DNA of 9,002 nucleotides from CAZHPA01 sp964533945. GTDB lineage: Bacteria > Bacillota > Clostridia > Lachnospirales > WRBF01. Below are positions 1 to 7,555 of this stretch, piece after piece (the first letter of the stretch is position 1; each line of letters opens with the position of its first letter). The stretch covers positions 1 to 9,002 of the forward strand of contig CAZHPA010000057.1 in assembly GCA_964533945.1 (NCBI GenBank), in the 5' to 3' direction. The translations under genes and the position numbers were made by a program. Below the pieces are notes generated by a model. The model was not told the DNA's origin. It saw only the letters and a program-made list of their open reading frames with translations, and did not search any database.

Positions 1-1068
1 AAACAATTTAAAGAAATTGCAGCTACATATGAAACAAATGCATCCGATGCAACATCTAAAGTAACATCTTTAGCAACAACATCAGATAAAAATATAGGAG
101 TAAACAGTGTTGTTCCTATAGTTAAAGAAGTTGCAGACAGTGTTGTTAGCATTAATGTTGTTTCATCAACTAAAAACAGATTTAATCAAATTTTTAGCAG
201 CCAACAAGCAGGTTCGGGAATTATATTTTCGCAAGACAGCGAAAAAATTTATATAGTTACAAACAACCATGTTATTGAAAACGGAACAACCGTTACTATT
301 TCTGTTGATGATGATAAAGAAGCTAAAGCAGAATATGTTGGAAGCGACCCACAAGCCGATTTAGCCGTTATAGCTGTAACTAAAACAGCGTTAGCCGAAG
401 CGGGGATTGATAGCTATAAAATTGCACAGTTCGGCGATTCCGATTCCTTAGAAGTTGGGGAACCTGTTGTTGCCATAGGAAATGCGGCAGGGGAAGGCAA
501 GAGTGCAACATACGGCATTATATCTGCTAAAAACAAAACAATTTCAGTTGATTCATATGCAATGAATATGCTTCAAACAGATGCAGCAATTAACCCCGGA
601 AACAGCGGCGGCGCATTAGTTGATTTTTCTGGCAAAGTAATTGGTGTTAATACAGCAAAGCTTGCAGCCGGCGGAATTGAAGGCATGGGCTACAGCATAC
701 CTATTAATGAAGCATCAATAATAATTGACAGGCTTATGAAAGGCGGCGACAAAACGGTAAATGATAGACCATATTTAGGAATACAAGGAATGGACATTAC
801 AGAGGAAATTAAAGAATATTACAGTATTGTTTCAACTGGCGTTTATGTAAGCGAAGTTTATGAAAACAGCGGAGCGGCAGATGCAGGACTTAGAGCAACA
901 GATTTAATTATTGGTTTTAACAACAGCAAAATTAGAAACATGGAAGATTTATCAGCAGCTCTTACAGCGTCAAAAATTGGAGATAAAATTAAGCTTTATA
1001 TATATCGTGACAATGCAACACAATTAGTTTTAGATGTTACATTAAAAAAACTAAATGATAAGTTTTAG
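1..1068 (+). CDS. htrA: HtrA/DegP-like serine protease with PDZ domain, 5' end missing
   Basis: The reading frame is open from base 1 with no start codon in the right context, so the N-terminus lies outside the window; 355 residues are visible. In window codon numbering, residues 1-45 are a low-complexity linker and 45-250 are a trypsin-like domain. The catalytic triad is intact: His90 in NNHV, Asp120 in QADLAV and Ser202 in NPGNSGG. A PDZ domain covers about 257-352, starting at RPYLGI. Family members in Bacillota are anchored by one N-terminal membrane helix and degrade or refold damaged proteins on the outer face of the membrane; the anchor here is presumably in the missing part. An internal ATG at 562 would start after His and Asp and cannot give an active protease, so it is not the real start. 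The next gene is a close paralogue 72 nt downstream. The family call is secure; which HtrA paralogue it is cannot be told. Confidence 0.95.
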   Translation, partial: KQFKEIAATYETNASDATSKVTSLATTSDKNIGVNSVVPIVKEVADSVVSINVVSSTKNRFNQIFSSQQAGSGIIFSQDSEKIYIVTNNHVIENGTTVTISVDDDKEAKAEYVGSDPQADLAVIAVTKTALAEAGIDSYKIAQFGDSDSLEVGEPVVAIGNAAGEGKSATYGIISAKNKTISVDSYAMNMLQTDAAINPGNSGGALVDFSGKVIGVNTAKLAAGGIEGMGYSIPINEASIIIDRLMKGGDKTVNDRPYLGIQGMDITEEIKEYYSIVSTGVYVSEVYENSGAADAGLRATDLIIGFNNSKIRNMEDLSAALTASKIGDKIKLYIYRDNATQLVLDVTLKKLNDKF

Positions 1069-1125
1069 GAATTTATAGTTTTATTCTTTTAAATATTGGT
1101 GTAGAATAATATAAGAATGAAATTC

Positions 1126-1132
1126 AGGAGGG
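1126..1132 (+). promoter_or_regulatory. Ribosome binding site of the second htrA gene
   Basis: AGGAGGG lies 8 nt before the ATG at 1141 and fixes that start. A TAGAAT sequence at 1102-1107 resembles a -10 box, but no acceptable -35 box is seen 16-18 nt upstream, so I do not call a separate promoter here. Confidence 0.85.
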
Positions 1133-1140
1133 AATTTTAA

Positions 1141-2694
1141 ATGTGGGACGATTTTGATAAAATTCAGTCAGAGATTGAAAAAGATTTACTAAAGGAAAGT
1201 GAAATTAAAATACCTGAAAAACTTCATGAAACAACTTATGAATTAACTAAAGGAACGGCTGACTTTGAAGCATTTAAATATGATGATGTTGCAGCAACTT
1301 CAATACCGCCTATTGAATATGCAGAATCTGCTAAACCAAGCTTTTTATCAGAAGATAGTGAAGATGCAAAAGAAGTAAAAGAAGAAATAATGGAAAAAGA
1401 TACAGAGCGTATTGAATACGAAGGATTTAAGCCAAATAACAACGGCAAACCCCCGTTTGTATTTAACGAAGAAGTTAAAGTTAAAGCGAAAGATAAATTT
1501 AAAAGAACAGTTGCTGCTGCATGTATTGTTAGCATTTTAGGGGGAAGCAGTCTTGGAATTGGTGTAGGTGTTATATCTCCTGTTATAAATGGTTATATTA
1601 ATAAATCTCAAGCGGCAGAAGAAGCACCAAAGGCAGAAACTGTATTTGCCGTAAATGATATAGAAACACCAAACATTAACCCTGTTGTTATAAATCCTTC
1701 TTTTTCTAACGAACTTGCCATTTATGATTTTGTAGGCGTGATAGAAAAGGTTGAGCCTTCAGTTGTCAGCATTGTTTCAGTTTCTCAAACAACCGAAAAC
1801 TTTTTTGGTACTCAAATGGAGCAGCCAAACGCCGGCTCAGGCATAATTTTTAAAGAAGATGATGAAAATGTTTACATTGCAACAAATTACCATGTAATAG
1901 GAGGGGCAAGTTCGGTTAAAGTTTCGGTTTGTAAAAAAGATGTTGTGCCAGCAAAATTAGTTGGGCGTGAACCAAGTGCAGATTTAGCAGTTATTTATGT
2001 AAGCAAAGCCGATTTAAAAAAGGTTGGAGTTGATAAAGTTACACTGGCAACTTTTGGCAATTCAGACAAAACACAAGTTGGAGAAGTTGTACTTGCAATA
2101 GGTAACGCATTAGGAGAAGGAAATACAGCAACGAACGGCATTATAAGCGCCAAAGATAAAGAAATAAATGTTGAAGGAAAGACATTAAAAGTTCTTCAAA
2201 CAAATGCCGCAATTAACCCCGGCAACAGCGGTGGGCCTTTAGTTAACATGAACGGTGAAGTAATTGGAATTAATACAGCAAAGCTTGCAAGAGGGGGCGT
2301 TTCTTCAAGTGCAGTTGAAGGCATGGGATATAGCATACCTTCAAACGTTGCAAACCCAATAATTTCCCAGTTTATGAATCAAGGTTCAAGACCATTTTTA
2401 GGAATTATGGGCGGAGATGTAACAGAAGAAATGGCTAAAATGTACAATTTACCGCAAGCAGGAGTGCTTGTTGAAAGTGTTGTTAAAGATAGCGCTGCCG
2501 AACTTGCAGGCGTTGAGCGTTATGATATTATAACATCATTTAACGACAAACCAGTTTTTACATGGGAACATTTAACTAAAGCTATATCTGAATGCAAAGT
2601 TGGGGATAAAGTTAAAATTAATGTTTTGCGTGACGGCAAAGATTCGGTTAAGCTTGAAGCAACGCTTAAAACAAACCCTGATAATAACTTCTAA
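1141..2694 (+). CDS. htrA: Membrane-anchored HtrA/DegP-like serine protease with PDZ domain
   Basis: This is a complete 517-residue HtrA-family protease. Residues 1-122 form a charged, Glu/Asp/Lys-rich region predicted to be cytoplasmic. A single hydrophobic anchor covers about 123-149, ending in a Gly/Val/Ile-rich stretch. A linker (150-200) leads to the trypsin-like domain with the triad His251 (NYHV), Asp281 (SADLAV) and Ser363 (NPGNSGG). One PDZ domain runs from about 418 (RPFLGI) to 513. By family knowledge, the protease faces the outside of the membrane and acts on misfolded secreted or envelope proteins, with the PDZ domain binding exposed C-termini. It is longer than typical Bacillus HtrA (about 450 residues), mainly because of the N-terminal region. 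It shares long stretches with the upstream protease, including the active-site block and the VEGMGYSIP/IEGMGYSIP segment, so the pair arose by duplication. A terminator follows 28 nt after the stop. Confidence 0.95.
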   Translation: MWDDFDKIQSEIEKDLLKESEIKIPEKLHETTYELTKGTADFEAFKYDDVAATSIPPIEYAESAKPSFLSEDSEDAKEVKEEIMEKDTERIEYEGFKPNNNGKPPFVFNEEVKVKAKDKFKRTVAAACIVSILGGSSLGIGVGVISPVINGYINKSQAAEEAPKAETVFAVNDIETPNINPVVINPSFSNELAIYDFVGVIEKVEPSVVSIVSVSQTTENFFGTQMEQPNAGSGIIFKEDDENVYIATNYHVIGGASSVKVSVCKKDVVPAKLVGREPSADLAVIYVSKADLKKVGVDKVTLATFGNSDKTQVGEVVLAIGNALGEGNTATNGIISAKDKEINVEGKTLKVLQTNAAINPGNSGGPLVNMNGEVIGINTAKLARGGVSSSAVEGMGYSIPSNVANPIISQFMNQGSRPFLGIMGGDVTEEMAKMYNLPQAGVLVESVVKDSAAELAGVERYDIITSFNDKPVFTWEHLTKAISECKVGDKVKINVLRDGKDSVKLEATLKTNPDNNF

Positions 2695-2722
2695 GGTCTA
2701 AATTCTAAGAATAATATAACAT

Positions 2723-2760
2723 TAAACCATACGTTTAATAGCGTATGGTTTATTTGTTTT
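2723..2760 (+). terminator. Rho-independent terminator after the htrA pair
   Basis: A perfect 11-bp stem (2723-2733 with 2742-2752; TAAACCATACG against CGTATGGTTTA) encloses an 8-nt loop, and the 3' arm runs into a T-rich tract, ATTTGTTTT. It lies 28 nt after the protease stop and before the lon promoter, so it separates the two transcription units. Confidence 0.88.
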
Positions 2761-2772
2761 AGGGGCTTTAAC

Positions 2773-2801
2773 TTGACAATTATAGCTAATTTATATATCC
2801 T
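2773..2801 (+). promoter_or_regulatory. Sigma-A-type promoter of lon
   Basis: A perfect -35 box TTGACA at 2773-2778 is followed after 17 nt by TATCCT at 2796-2801, which matches 4 of 6 consensus -10 bases including the key first T, A and last T. A better-looking TATACT at 2801-2806 is 22 nt from the -35 box, which is too far. The predicted start near 2808 would give a leader of about 80 nt. I saw no CtsR-type heptamer repeat and no CIRCE repeat around it. Confidence 0.65.
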
Positions 2802-2857
2802 ATACTAAATTAAATGTTTTAAAAGATTTTTAATAAGTTTTAAAGGAAAAAAGAAAG

Positions 2858-2871
2858 GGCGGGTTTCCGCC
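2858..2871 (+). other. GC-rich hairpin in the lon leader, just upstream of the start
   Basis: GGCGG and CCGCC form a 5-bp all-G/C stem with a GTTT loop in an otherwise A/T-rich leader. It is flanked by AAGAAAGG (2851-2858) and GGTGAT (2878-2883), each matching a different part of the usual Bacillota anti-Shine-Dalgarno complement AGAAAGGAGGTGAT. GGTGAT sits 5 nt before the ATG and is the likely binding site. There is no run of T after the stem, so it is not a terminator. A regulatory role is inference only. Confidence 0.5.
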
Positions 2872-2888
2872 ATTAATGGTGATAAAAA

Positions 2889-5234
2889 ATGACTGAACTT
2901 AAACTTGAAATTAAAGAGCAGATAGAACTACCTATTATACCTTTGCGTGGAGTTGTTGTTTTTCCAAGCTGCGTTATAGCTTTTGATGTTGGAAGGCAAA
3001 AATCAATACAGGCAATGGAAGAAGCAATGTCTAAAGATAATAACGTTTTTTTAACGGCGCAAAAAAATCCAACAACAGAAGAACCACCAAATGATGAACT
3101 TTTTACATTTGGAGCCGTTGCTAAAATTAAGCAAATTTTTAGGCTTCCCGGCGGCGTTGTTCGTATTATTGCAGTTGGAATAGATAGAGGAATAATTAAT
3201 TGCTTCACCCAATCAGACCCATATATTAAAGCTGAAATTAATGTTGTTGCTGCCATTGAAGAAACACCTGAAAGCATCGATGAAAGCATTATTGCAACAG
3301 TTCGTGTTGTGCATGAAGCTTTTGAGCAATACGTTGCTTTAAATCAAAAAACAACACCCGATGTAATTATGGAAATTTTAAACTGCGAAACCCCTGCAAA
3401 GCTTGCAGATTTAGTTGCGGCAAATACCCAATTTTCCATCAATGAAAAGCAGCTTATTCTAGAAGAAACAGAATCTCTTAAGCGCCTTGCTATGGTTGCG
3501 CATTTGCTTCATAGAGAAATTGGCATTTTGTCCATTCAAAAAGAAGTCTTACAAAAAGTTAAATTTAATATAGACAAGCATCAAAGAGAATATTACCTTA
3601 GAGAGCAATTAAAAGTAATTCAAGAAGAATTGGGAGAAAAAGACGGCATTTTAGCAGATGTTGAAAAATATAAAGAGCGTTTGGAAAAACTAACGCTTCC
3701 TGATTATGCTGTAGAAAAATTTGAATTTGAATTAAACCGTTTAAAACGAGCAAGTTCAACATCTCCGGAATCTGCCGTTATCCGTGACTATTTAGATTGC
3801 ATTCTTTCACTTCCATGGAGCGAGCGGAGTGAAGAAAGCAAAGGCTTGAAAAAAGCACGACAAGTTCTTGACAAAGACCATTATGGGCTTGAAAAAGTTA
3901 AAGAAAGAATAATTGAATTTTTAGCAGTCCGTCAAGTTGCAAAAAAACTTGATTCCCCTATCCTTTGTTTAGTTGGACCCCCCGGCGTTGGCAAAACATC
4001 AATTGCAAAATCAGTAGCAAAAGCTTTAAACAGAAAATATATAAGACTATCACTTGGTGGTGTTAAAGACGAAGCCGAAATTCGAGGCCATAGAAAAACA
4101 TATGTTGGAGCAATGCCAGGAAGAATAATTTATTCAATGCGTCAGGCGCAAACCCTTAACCCTTTAATTTTGCTTGATGAAATTGATAAGTTAAGCAGTG
4201 ATTTTAGAGGCGACCCATCATCGGCGATGCTTGAAGTTTTAGACCCCGAACAAAATAATGCATTTCGTGATAACTACTTGGAAATTCACTATGATTTATC
4301 TGATGTTTTGTTTATATGCACAGCAAATAGCATAGACACAATACCATATGCTCTAAAAGATAGGTTAGAAATTATAAGCTTAACAAGCTACACCGAAGAT
4401 GAAAAAGAAAATATTGCAATAAGGTTTTTAATAAATAAGCAGCTTAATAAGCATGGGCTTAAAAAATATCAGCTTAAAATTAGCAAAGAATGTGTTTGCA
4501 GCATAATTAAATATTACACTAAAGAAGCTGGCGTTCGACAGCTTGAACGTTGTATTGGAGAAATTTGCAGAAAATCCGTTAAAGAAATATTAACAGAAGG
4601 CAAAAAGAAAACCGTTAATGTTACGCATCAAAATTTAGAACTATTTTTAGGCAAACGTAAATATCATATAGGCAAAATAAACGAAATTTGTGAAATAGGC
4701 GTTGCAAAAGGACTGGCGTGGACGGCAGTTGGCGGCGACACTTTGTCGATTGAAGTTAACGTTATGCATGGAAGTGGCGAACTTTTGTTAACAGGAAATT
4801 TGGGCGACGTTATGAAAGAATCAGCACAAGCTGCAATAAGCTATATTAGAGCAAATTTTGAAAGATTTAGATTAGAGCGTAACTTTTATAAAAACATTGA
4901 CATCCACATTCACGTTCCAGAAGGCGCAACACCAAAAGACGGTCCTTCTGCAGGAATAACAATTGCAACAGCAATGATTTCGGCACTTTCCCAAACTCCT
5001 GTTAGAAATGACGTATGTATGACAGGTGAAATAACAATACGTGGCAGAGTATTACCTATAGGTGGGTTGAAAGAAAAAGTTGTTGCTGCAAAAAGTCAGG
5101 GAATATTAAATGTTATTATACCGCTTGAGAACGAACCCGATTTAATGGAGCTTCCAAAAAATATACGTGAAGGCGTTTCGTTTGTGCTTGCAGATAATAT
5201 GGAAACTGTTTTGGCTAATGCGCTCGTTATTTGA
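2889..5234 (+). CDS. lon: ATP-dependent protease Lon (LonA type)
   Basis: This 781-residue protein is a full-length LonA, the cytoplasmic AAA+ serine protease that unfolds and degrades damaged and selected regulatory proteins. The N-terminal substrate-binding domain covers about 11-205 and begins with the typical IPIIPLRGVVVFP. A helical segment with REYYLREQLKVIQEELGEKD follows at about 238-260. The ATPase domain has Walker A GPPGVGKT at 363-370, Walker B LILLDEIDK at 426-434, sensor-1 Asn480 and an arginine in KDRLEI (Arg492). The C-terminal protease domain has the Ser-Lys dyad: Ser687 in PKDGPSAG and Lys730 in GGLKEK, with the usual 43-residue spacing. There is no N-terminal membrane helix, which excludes the sporulation-specific LonB. 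The ATG at 2889 is preceded by GGTGAT at 5 nt. The GNAT gene follows after 21 nt, probably on the same transcript. Confidence 0.98.
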   Translation: MTELKLEIKEQIELPIIPLRGVVVFPSCVIAFDVGRQKSIQAMEEAMSKDNNVFLTAQKNPTTEEPPNDELFTFGAVAKIKQIFRLPGGVVRIIAVGIDRGIINCFTQSDPYIKAEINVVAAIEETPESIDESIIATVRVVHEAFEQYVALNQKTTPDVIMEILNCETPAKLADLVAANTQFSINEKQLILEETESLKRLAMVAHLLHREIGILSIQKEVLQKVKFNIDKHQREYYLREQLKVIQEELGEKDGILADVEKYKERLEKLTLPDYAVEKFEFELNRLKRASSTSPESAVIRDYLDCILSLPWSERSEESKGLKKARQVLDKDHYGLEKVKERIIEFLAVRQVAKKLDSPILCLVGPPGVGKTSIAKSVAKALNRKYIRLSLGGVKDEAEIRGHRKTYVGAMPGRIIYSMRQAQTLNPLILLDEIDKLSSDFRGDPSSAMLEVLDPEQNNAFRDNYLEIHYDLSDVLFICTANSIDTIPYALKDRLEIISLTSYTEDEKENIAIRFLINKQLNKHGLKKYQLKISKECVCSIIKYYTKEAGVRQLERCIGEICRKSVKEILTEGKKKTVNVTHQNLELFLGKRKYHIGKINEICEIGVAKGLAWTAVGGDTLSIEVNVMHGSGELLLTGNLGDVMKESAQAAISYIRANFERFRLERNFYKNIDIHIHVPEGATPKDGPSAGITIATAMISALSQTPVRNDVCMTGEITIRGRVLPIGGLKEKVVAAKSQGILNVIIPLENEPDLMELPKNIREGVSFVLADNMETVLANALVI

Positions 5235-5255
5235 TTTGTTAAAAGGAGGTTTAAT

Positions 5256-5789
5256 ATGATATTTGAACTTAAAGATTGGCATATTGATTATGCGCAAAGC
5301 ATTGCTAAATATGCAAATAATAAAAAAATTGCAGACAATTTAAGAAATGCTTTCCCATATCCATATTCACTAGAAAATGCAAAAGCTTATATAAGCGATT
5401 GCATAGAAGGGGATAATTCAAATAGAATTGTTAAAGCTATAGTAATTGACGGGGAAGCTGTTGGAAGTATTGGGGTTTTTATTAAAGACGATGTGTACGA
5501 AAAAAGTGCCGAAATAGGCTACTGGCTTGCCGAGGAATTTTGGGGCAAAGGCATTATAAGCAGTGCTGTCATTCAAGTTTGCGAAATAGCATTTAAAACA
5601 TTTGATATTGTTCGCATATTCGCTGAAATTTTTGCATACAACATAGGTTCTCAAAAAGTTTTGGAAAAGTCAGGGTTTGCTTTAGAAGGGATTAAAGCGA
5701 AAAGCGTATATAAAAACGGGAAGATTTTTGATTCATGCATATATGCTTTAATTAAAGAAGAAAGTGATATTAATGCTTCTTGGCTCTAA
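5256..5789 (+). CDS. GNAT-family N-acetyltransferase, RimJ/RimL-like
   Basis: This 177-residue protein has the fold signature of the acetyl-CoA-dependent GNAT family, in the subgroup that includes ribosomal-protein N-terminal acetyltransferases and many small-molecule acetyltransferases. Seen in the sequence are the strand-plus-loop motif AEIGYWLAEEFWGKGI at about 85-100, which forms the acetyl-CoA site, and YNIGSQKVLEKSGF at 128-141, the characteristic asparagine-led helix near the C-terminus. Length is normal for the subgroup. AAGGAGGT at 5243-5250 gives a strong ribosome binding site 5 nt before the ATG. It lies 21 nt after lon with no terminator between them, so it is probably co-transcribed. 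The substrate cannot be told from sequence. The TAA stop is directly followed by an ATG in the same frame that opens a 27-codon ORF. Confidence 0.9.
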   Translation: MIFELKDWHIDYAQSIAKYANNKKIADNLRNAFPYPYSLENAKAYISDCIEGDNSNRIVKAIVIDGEAVGSIGVFIKDDVYEKSAEIGYWLAEEFWGKGIISSAVIQVCEIAFKTFDIVRIFAEIFAYNIGSQKVLEKSGFALEGIKAKSVYKNGKIFDSCIYALIKEESDINASWL

Positions 5790-5873
5790 ATGTCGTGCAA
5801 TGTTAATAAGTTATTTGCAAAAGGAATTATCACTGAAAATAGGATAGCTTATAAAAATGGAATAAGTCAATAG
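5790..5873 (+). CDS. Possible 27-residue ORF directly after the acetyltransferase stop
   Basis: An ATG immediately follows the GNAT stop codon (TAAATG), in the same frame, and opens 27 codons ending in TAG. The predicted peptide is hydrophilic, with a centre reading LFAKGIITENRIAYKNG, and resembles no protein I know. There is no ribosome binding site, so expression would need reinitiation or readthrough. It may be a chance ORF or an old C-terminal tail cut off by a stop mutation. I list it only as a possibility. Confidence 0.15.
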   Translation: MSCNVNKLFAKGIITENRIAYKNGISQ

Positions 5874-5883
5874 ATTTAAAGTA

Positions 5884-5921
5884 TATTTGCAGAGATTGAA
5901 ATAGAACTTTCTCTGCAAATA
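5884..5921. terminator. Stem-loop between convergent genes, possible bidirectional terminator
   Basis: A perfect 12-bp stem (5884-5895 with 5910-5921; TATTTGCAGAGA against TCTCTGCAAATA) with a 14-nt loop lies in the gap between the plus-strand acetyltransferase and minus-strand spoVAD. Position suits termination from both sides. Neither side carries a strong T tract (minus side: TACTTTAAATC), and the loop is large, so termination is plausible but not proven. I found nothing else firm from here to 6046. Confidence 0.45.
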
Positions 5922-6046
5922 AACTAAAAACTAGTAAAGGAATAAAATATTAAGCCAAATTAATATGTCTTAATAATGATGAAATTTGTAATAAGCATTC
6001 AATTAAGCAAACTAAAAGCGCAAAATTTCATTTTGAATTTATTATG

Positions 6047-7057
6047 CTAAAAGCTTTCTATAGCAACCGCATGAGCAATTGCAGGAATAGTTTCTCCTTG
6101 TAATGTACTTGTTGGACTCATTAAAGCACCTGTTGGAATAAAAAGCAAATGTTTTATTTTTCCACTAAGTAGCAAATCATAAAAGTATCCGGAAAACGTA
6201 ACAGCCGAACAGCCACAACCGCTTCCTCCAGCATGCGTGTCTTGCTTTTGGCTGTCAAATATAAGCATTCCGCAATCTTTGTAATTTTCGCCCATTTCAT
6301 ATCCTTCTTTAGACATTAGTTGTATAACAAGTTCGTGTCCTACTTGCCCTAAATCTCCTGTTGCTATAATATCATAATAATCTGGGGTTCTTCCTGTATC
6401 TTTAAAATGGGAAATTAAAGTATCTACTGCTGCTGGTGCCATCGCCGCCCCCATATTATTGCTATCAGTAACACCCATATCAATAATTTTACCTGTTGTA
6501 GCATGTGTAATTGATATTCCTGTACCTGTTCCTTTAGTTAAAATAGCCGAGCCATTGCCTGTAACAGTCCATGATGCCGTCAATGGTCTTTGTGTTCCAA
6601 GTTCTAAAGGAAACCTAAATTGTTTTTCTGCAGCACAAAAATGACTGGAAGCGCCAACAAGTACATTTTCGGCAAACTCGCCGTCAATTAATGCTGCACC
6701 TAAACTTAATGCCTCCCCCATAGTTGAGCAAGCACCAAATACGCCAAAAAAAGGAATTTGTAAATCTCTTATACCAAAATTGCTGCTCATGCTTTGGTTT
6801 AGTAAATCCCCTGATAAAATATAATCAATGTCACTATTAGCAACATTTGCTTTTTTTATAGCAAGCTCGAAAGATTGTTTTGCAACAACACTTTCAGCTT
6901 TCTCCCATGTATTCTCGCCTGAAAGCATATCTTCTAATATTACATCAAAATAGTCTTTAAGCGGCCCTTCTCCTTCTTTAGGGCCAACTACAGACGCTGT
7001 TGCTAAAACATTAACAGGTGTGTTGAATTTTATTGTGTTTCCTGTCTTTTTAAGCAT
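6047..7057 (-). CDS. spoVAD: Stage V sporulation protein AD, DPA-binding component of the SpoVA channel
   Basis: This 336-residue protein is a full-length SpoVAD. The family has a thiolase/ketoacyl-synthase-like fold but acts by binding DPA for its uptake into the developing spore and release at germination. It sits on the outer face of the spore inner membrane. Diagnostic stretches are GPKEGEGPL (25-33), SGDLLNQ (82-88), the thiolase-like FGACSTMGE with Cys110 (107-115), MGAAMAPAA (202-210), AGGSGCGCSA (276-285) and the C-terminal ETIPAIAHAV (322-331). No membrane segment is evident, as expected. The start ATG follows AGGAGG by 8 nt, and that site overlaps the spoVAC stop, which indicates coupled translation. 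It is the last gene of the operon here; spoVAE, normally next, is not found. Confidence 0.97.
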   Translation of the reverse strand: MLKKTGNTIKFNTPVNVLATASVVGPKEGEGPLKDYFDVILEDMLSGENTWEKAESVVAKQSFELAIKKANVANSDIDYILSGDLLNQSMSSNFGIRDLQIPFFGVFGACSTMGEALSLGAALIDGEFAENVLVGASSHFCAAEKQFRFPLELGTQRPLTASWTVTGNGSAILTKGTGTGISITHATTGKIIDMGVTDSNNMGAAMAPAAVDTLISHFKDTGRTPDYYDIIATGDLGQVGHELVIQLMSKEGYEMGENYKDCGMLIFDSQKQDTHAGGSGCGCSAVTFSGYFYDLLLSGKIKHLLFIPTGALMSPTSTLQGETIPAIAHAVAIESF

Positions 7058-7065
7058 TTTAACCG

Positions 7066-7071
7066 CCTCCT
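7066..7071 (-). promoter_or_regulatory. Ribosome binding site of spoVAD overlapping the spoVAC stop codon
   Basis: On the minus strand the spoVAC stop TAG runs directly into the site as TAGGAGG. The spoVAD ATG at 7057 follows after 8 nt. This overlap fixes the spoVAD start and suggests translational coupling that would keep the two products in step. Confidence 0.85.
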
Positions 7072-7516
7072 AACGCATAAAGTAATATATAATGCCAACC
7101 AAAATAGATGTTAAAGTTCCATACAAAACAACAGGGCCGGCAATTATAAACATTTTAGCGCCAACGCCAAAAATAAAACCTTCTTTTTTAAATTCGATTG
7201 CCGGAGCAGCAACGGAATTAGCAAAGCCTGTTACAGGAACTATTGAGCCGGCGCCTGCAAACTTCCCTAATTTTTCGTAAACTCCAAGCCCTGTTAAAAG
7301 AACGCCTAAAAATATTAAAATTATTGTTGTGTACATTGAAGCACTATCTTTGGACAAACCATAATTCAACAAAATATTTGTTATAAATTGACCCAAAATA
7401 CAAATAATGCCTCCAACTATAAATGCTTTAACGCAATCTACGCCCAATTTGCTATTCGGGGAAGCTGCTTTAACCATTTCGCCATACTTCTTTTGAGCTT
7501 CTTTTGTTTGCTCCAT
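7070..7516 (-). CDS. spoVAC: Stage V sporulation protein AC, SpoVA channel membrane subunit
   Basis: This is a 148-residue integral membrane protein of the SpoVAC/SpoVAEb family, part of the inner-membrane channel that moves DPA; SpoVAC has been described as a mechanosensitive channel. After a hydrophilic N-terminus (1-27) comes DCVKAFIVGGIICILGQ (27-43), then hydrophobic segments at about 29-50, 62-79 and 115-145. The family signature FAGAGSIVPVTGFANS is at 86-101. The N-terminal extension before VKAF, and the KMFIIAGPVV stretch (121-130), identify it as SpoVAC and not the related, shorter SpoVAE. The ATG follows AAAGGAGG by 9 nt. It is 39 nt downstream of spoVAB. Confidence 0.96.
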   Translation of the reverse strand: MEQTKEAQKKYGEMVKAASPNSKLGVDCVKAFIVGGIICILGQFITNILLNYGLSKDSASMYTTIILIFLGVLLTGLGVYEKLGKFAGAGSIVPVTGFANSVAAPAIEFKKEGFIFGVGAKMFIIAGPVVLYGTLTSILVGIIYYFMR

Positions 7517-7555
7517 ATTTTTCTTCCTCCTTTCGTAATTGTTTTAAGTTTATAT

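Noticed and set aside
562..1068. ATG at 562 as the start of a separate PDZ protein
   Set aside because: The frame is open back to base 1 and encodes the His and Asp of the same protease, so this is an internal Met.
1236..1535. 99-codon minus-strand ORF inside the second htrA
   Set aside because: It is antisense to the charged N-terminal region; Ser/Leu-rich composition is what the complement of Glu/Lys codons gives.
2760..2888. CtsR operator or CIRCE element controlling lon
   Set aside because: I looked for GGTCAAA tandem heptamers and the TTAGCACTC inverted repeat; neither is present.
2873..3289. 138-codon minus-strand ORF opposite the lon N-terminal domain
   Set aside because: It lies antisense to a certain lon gene; the length reflects the A/T codon pattern of lon, and there is no ribosome binding site or recognisable product.
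5941..6046. Possible spoVAE remnant downstream of spoVAD
   Set aside because: The minus-strand frames are broken by many stops and show no SpoVAE-like motif.
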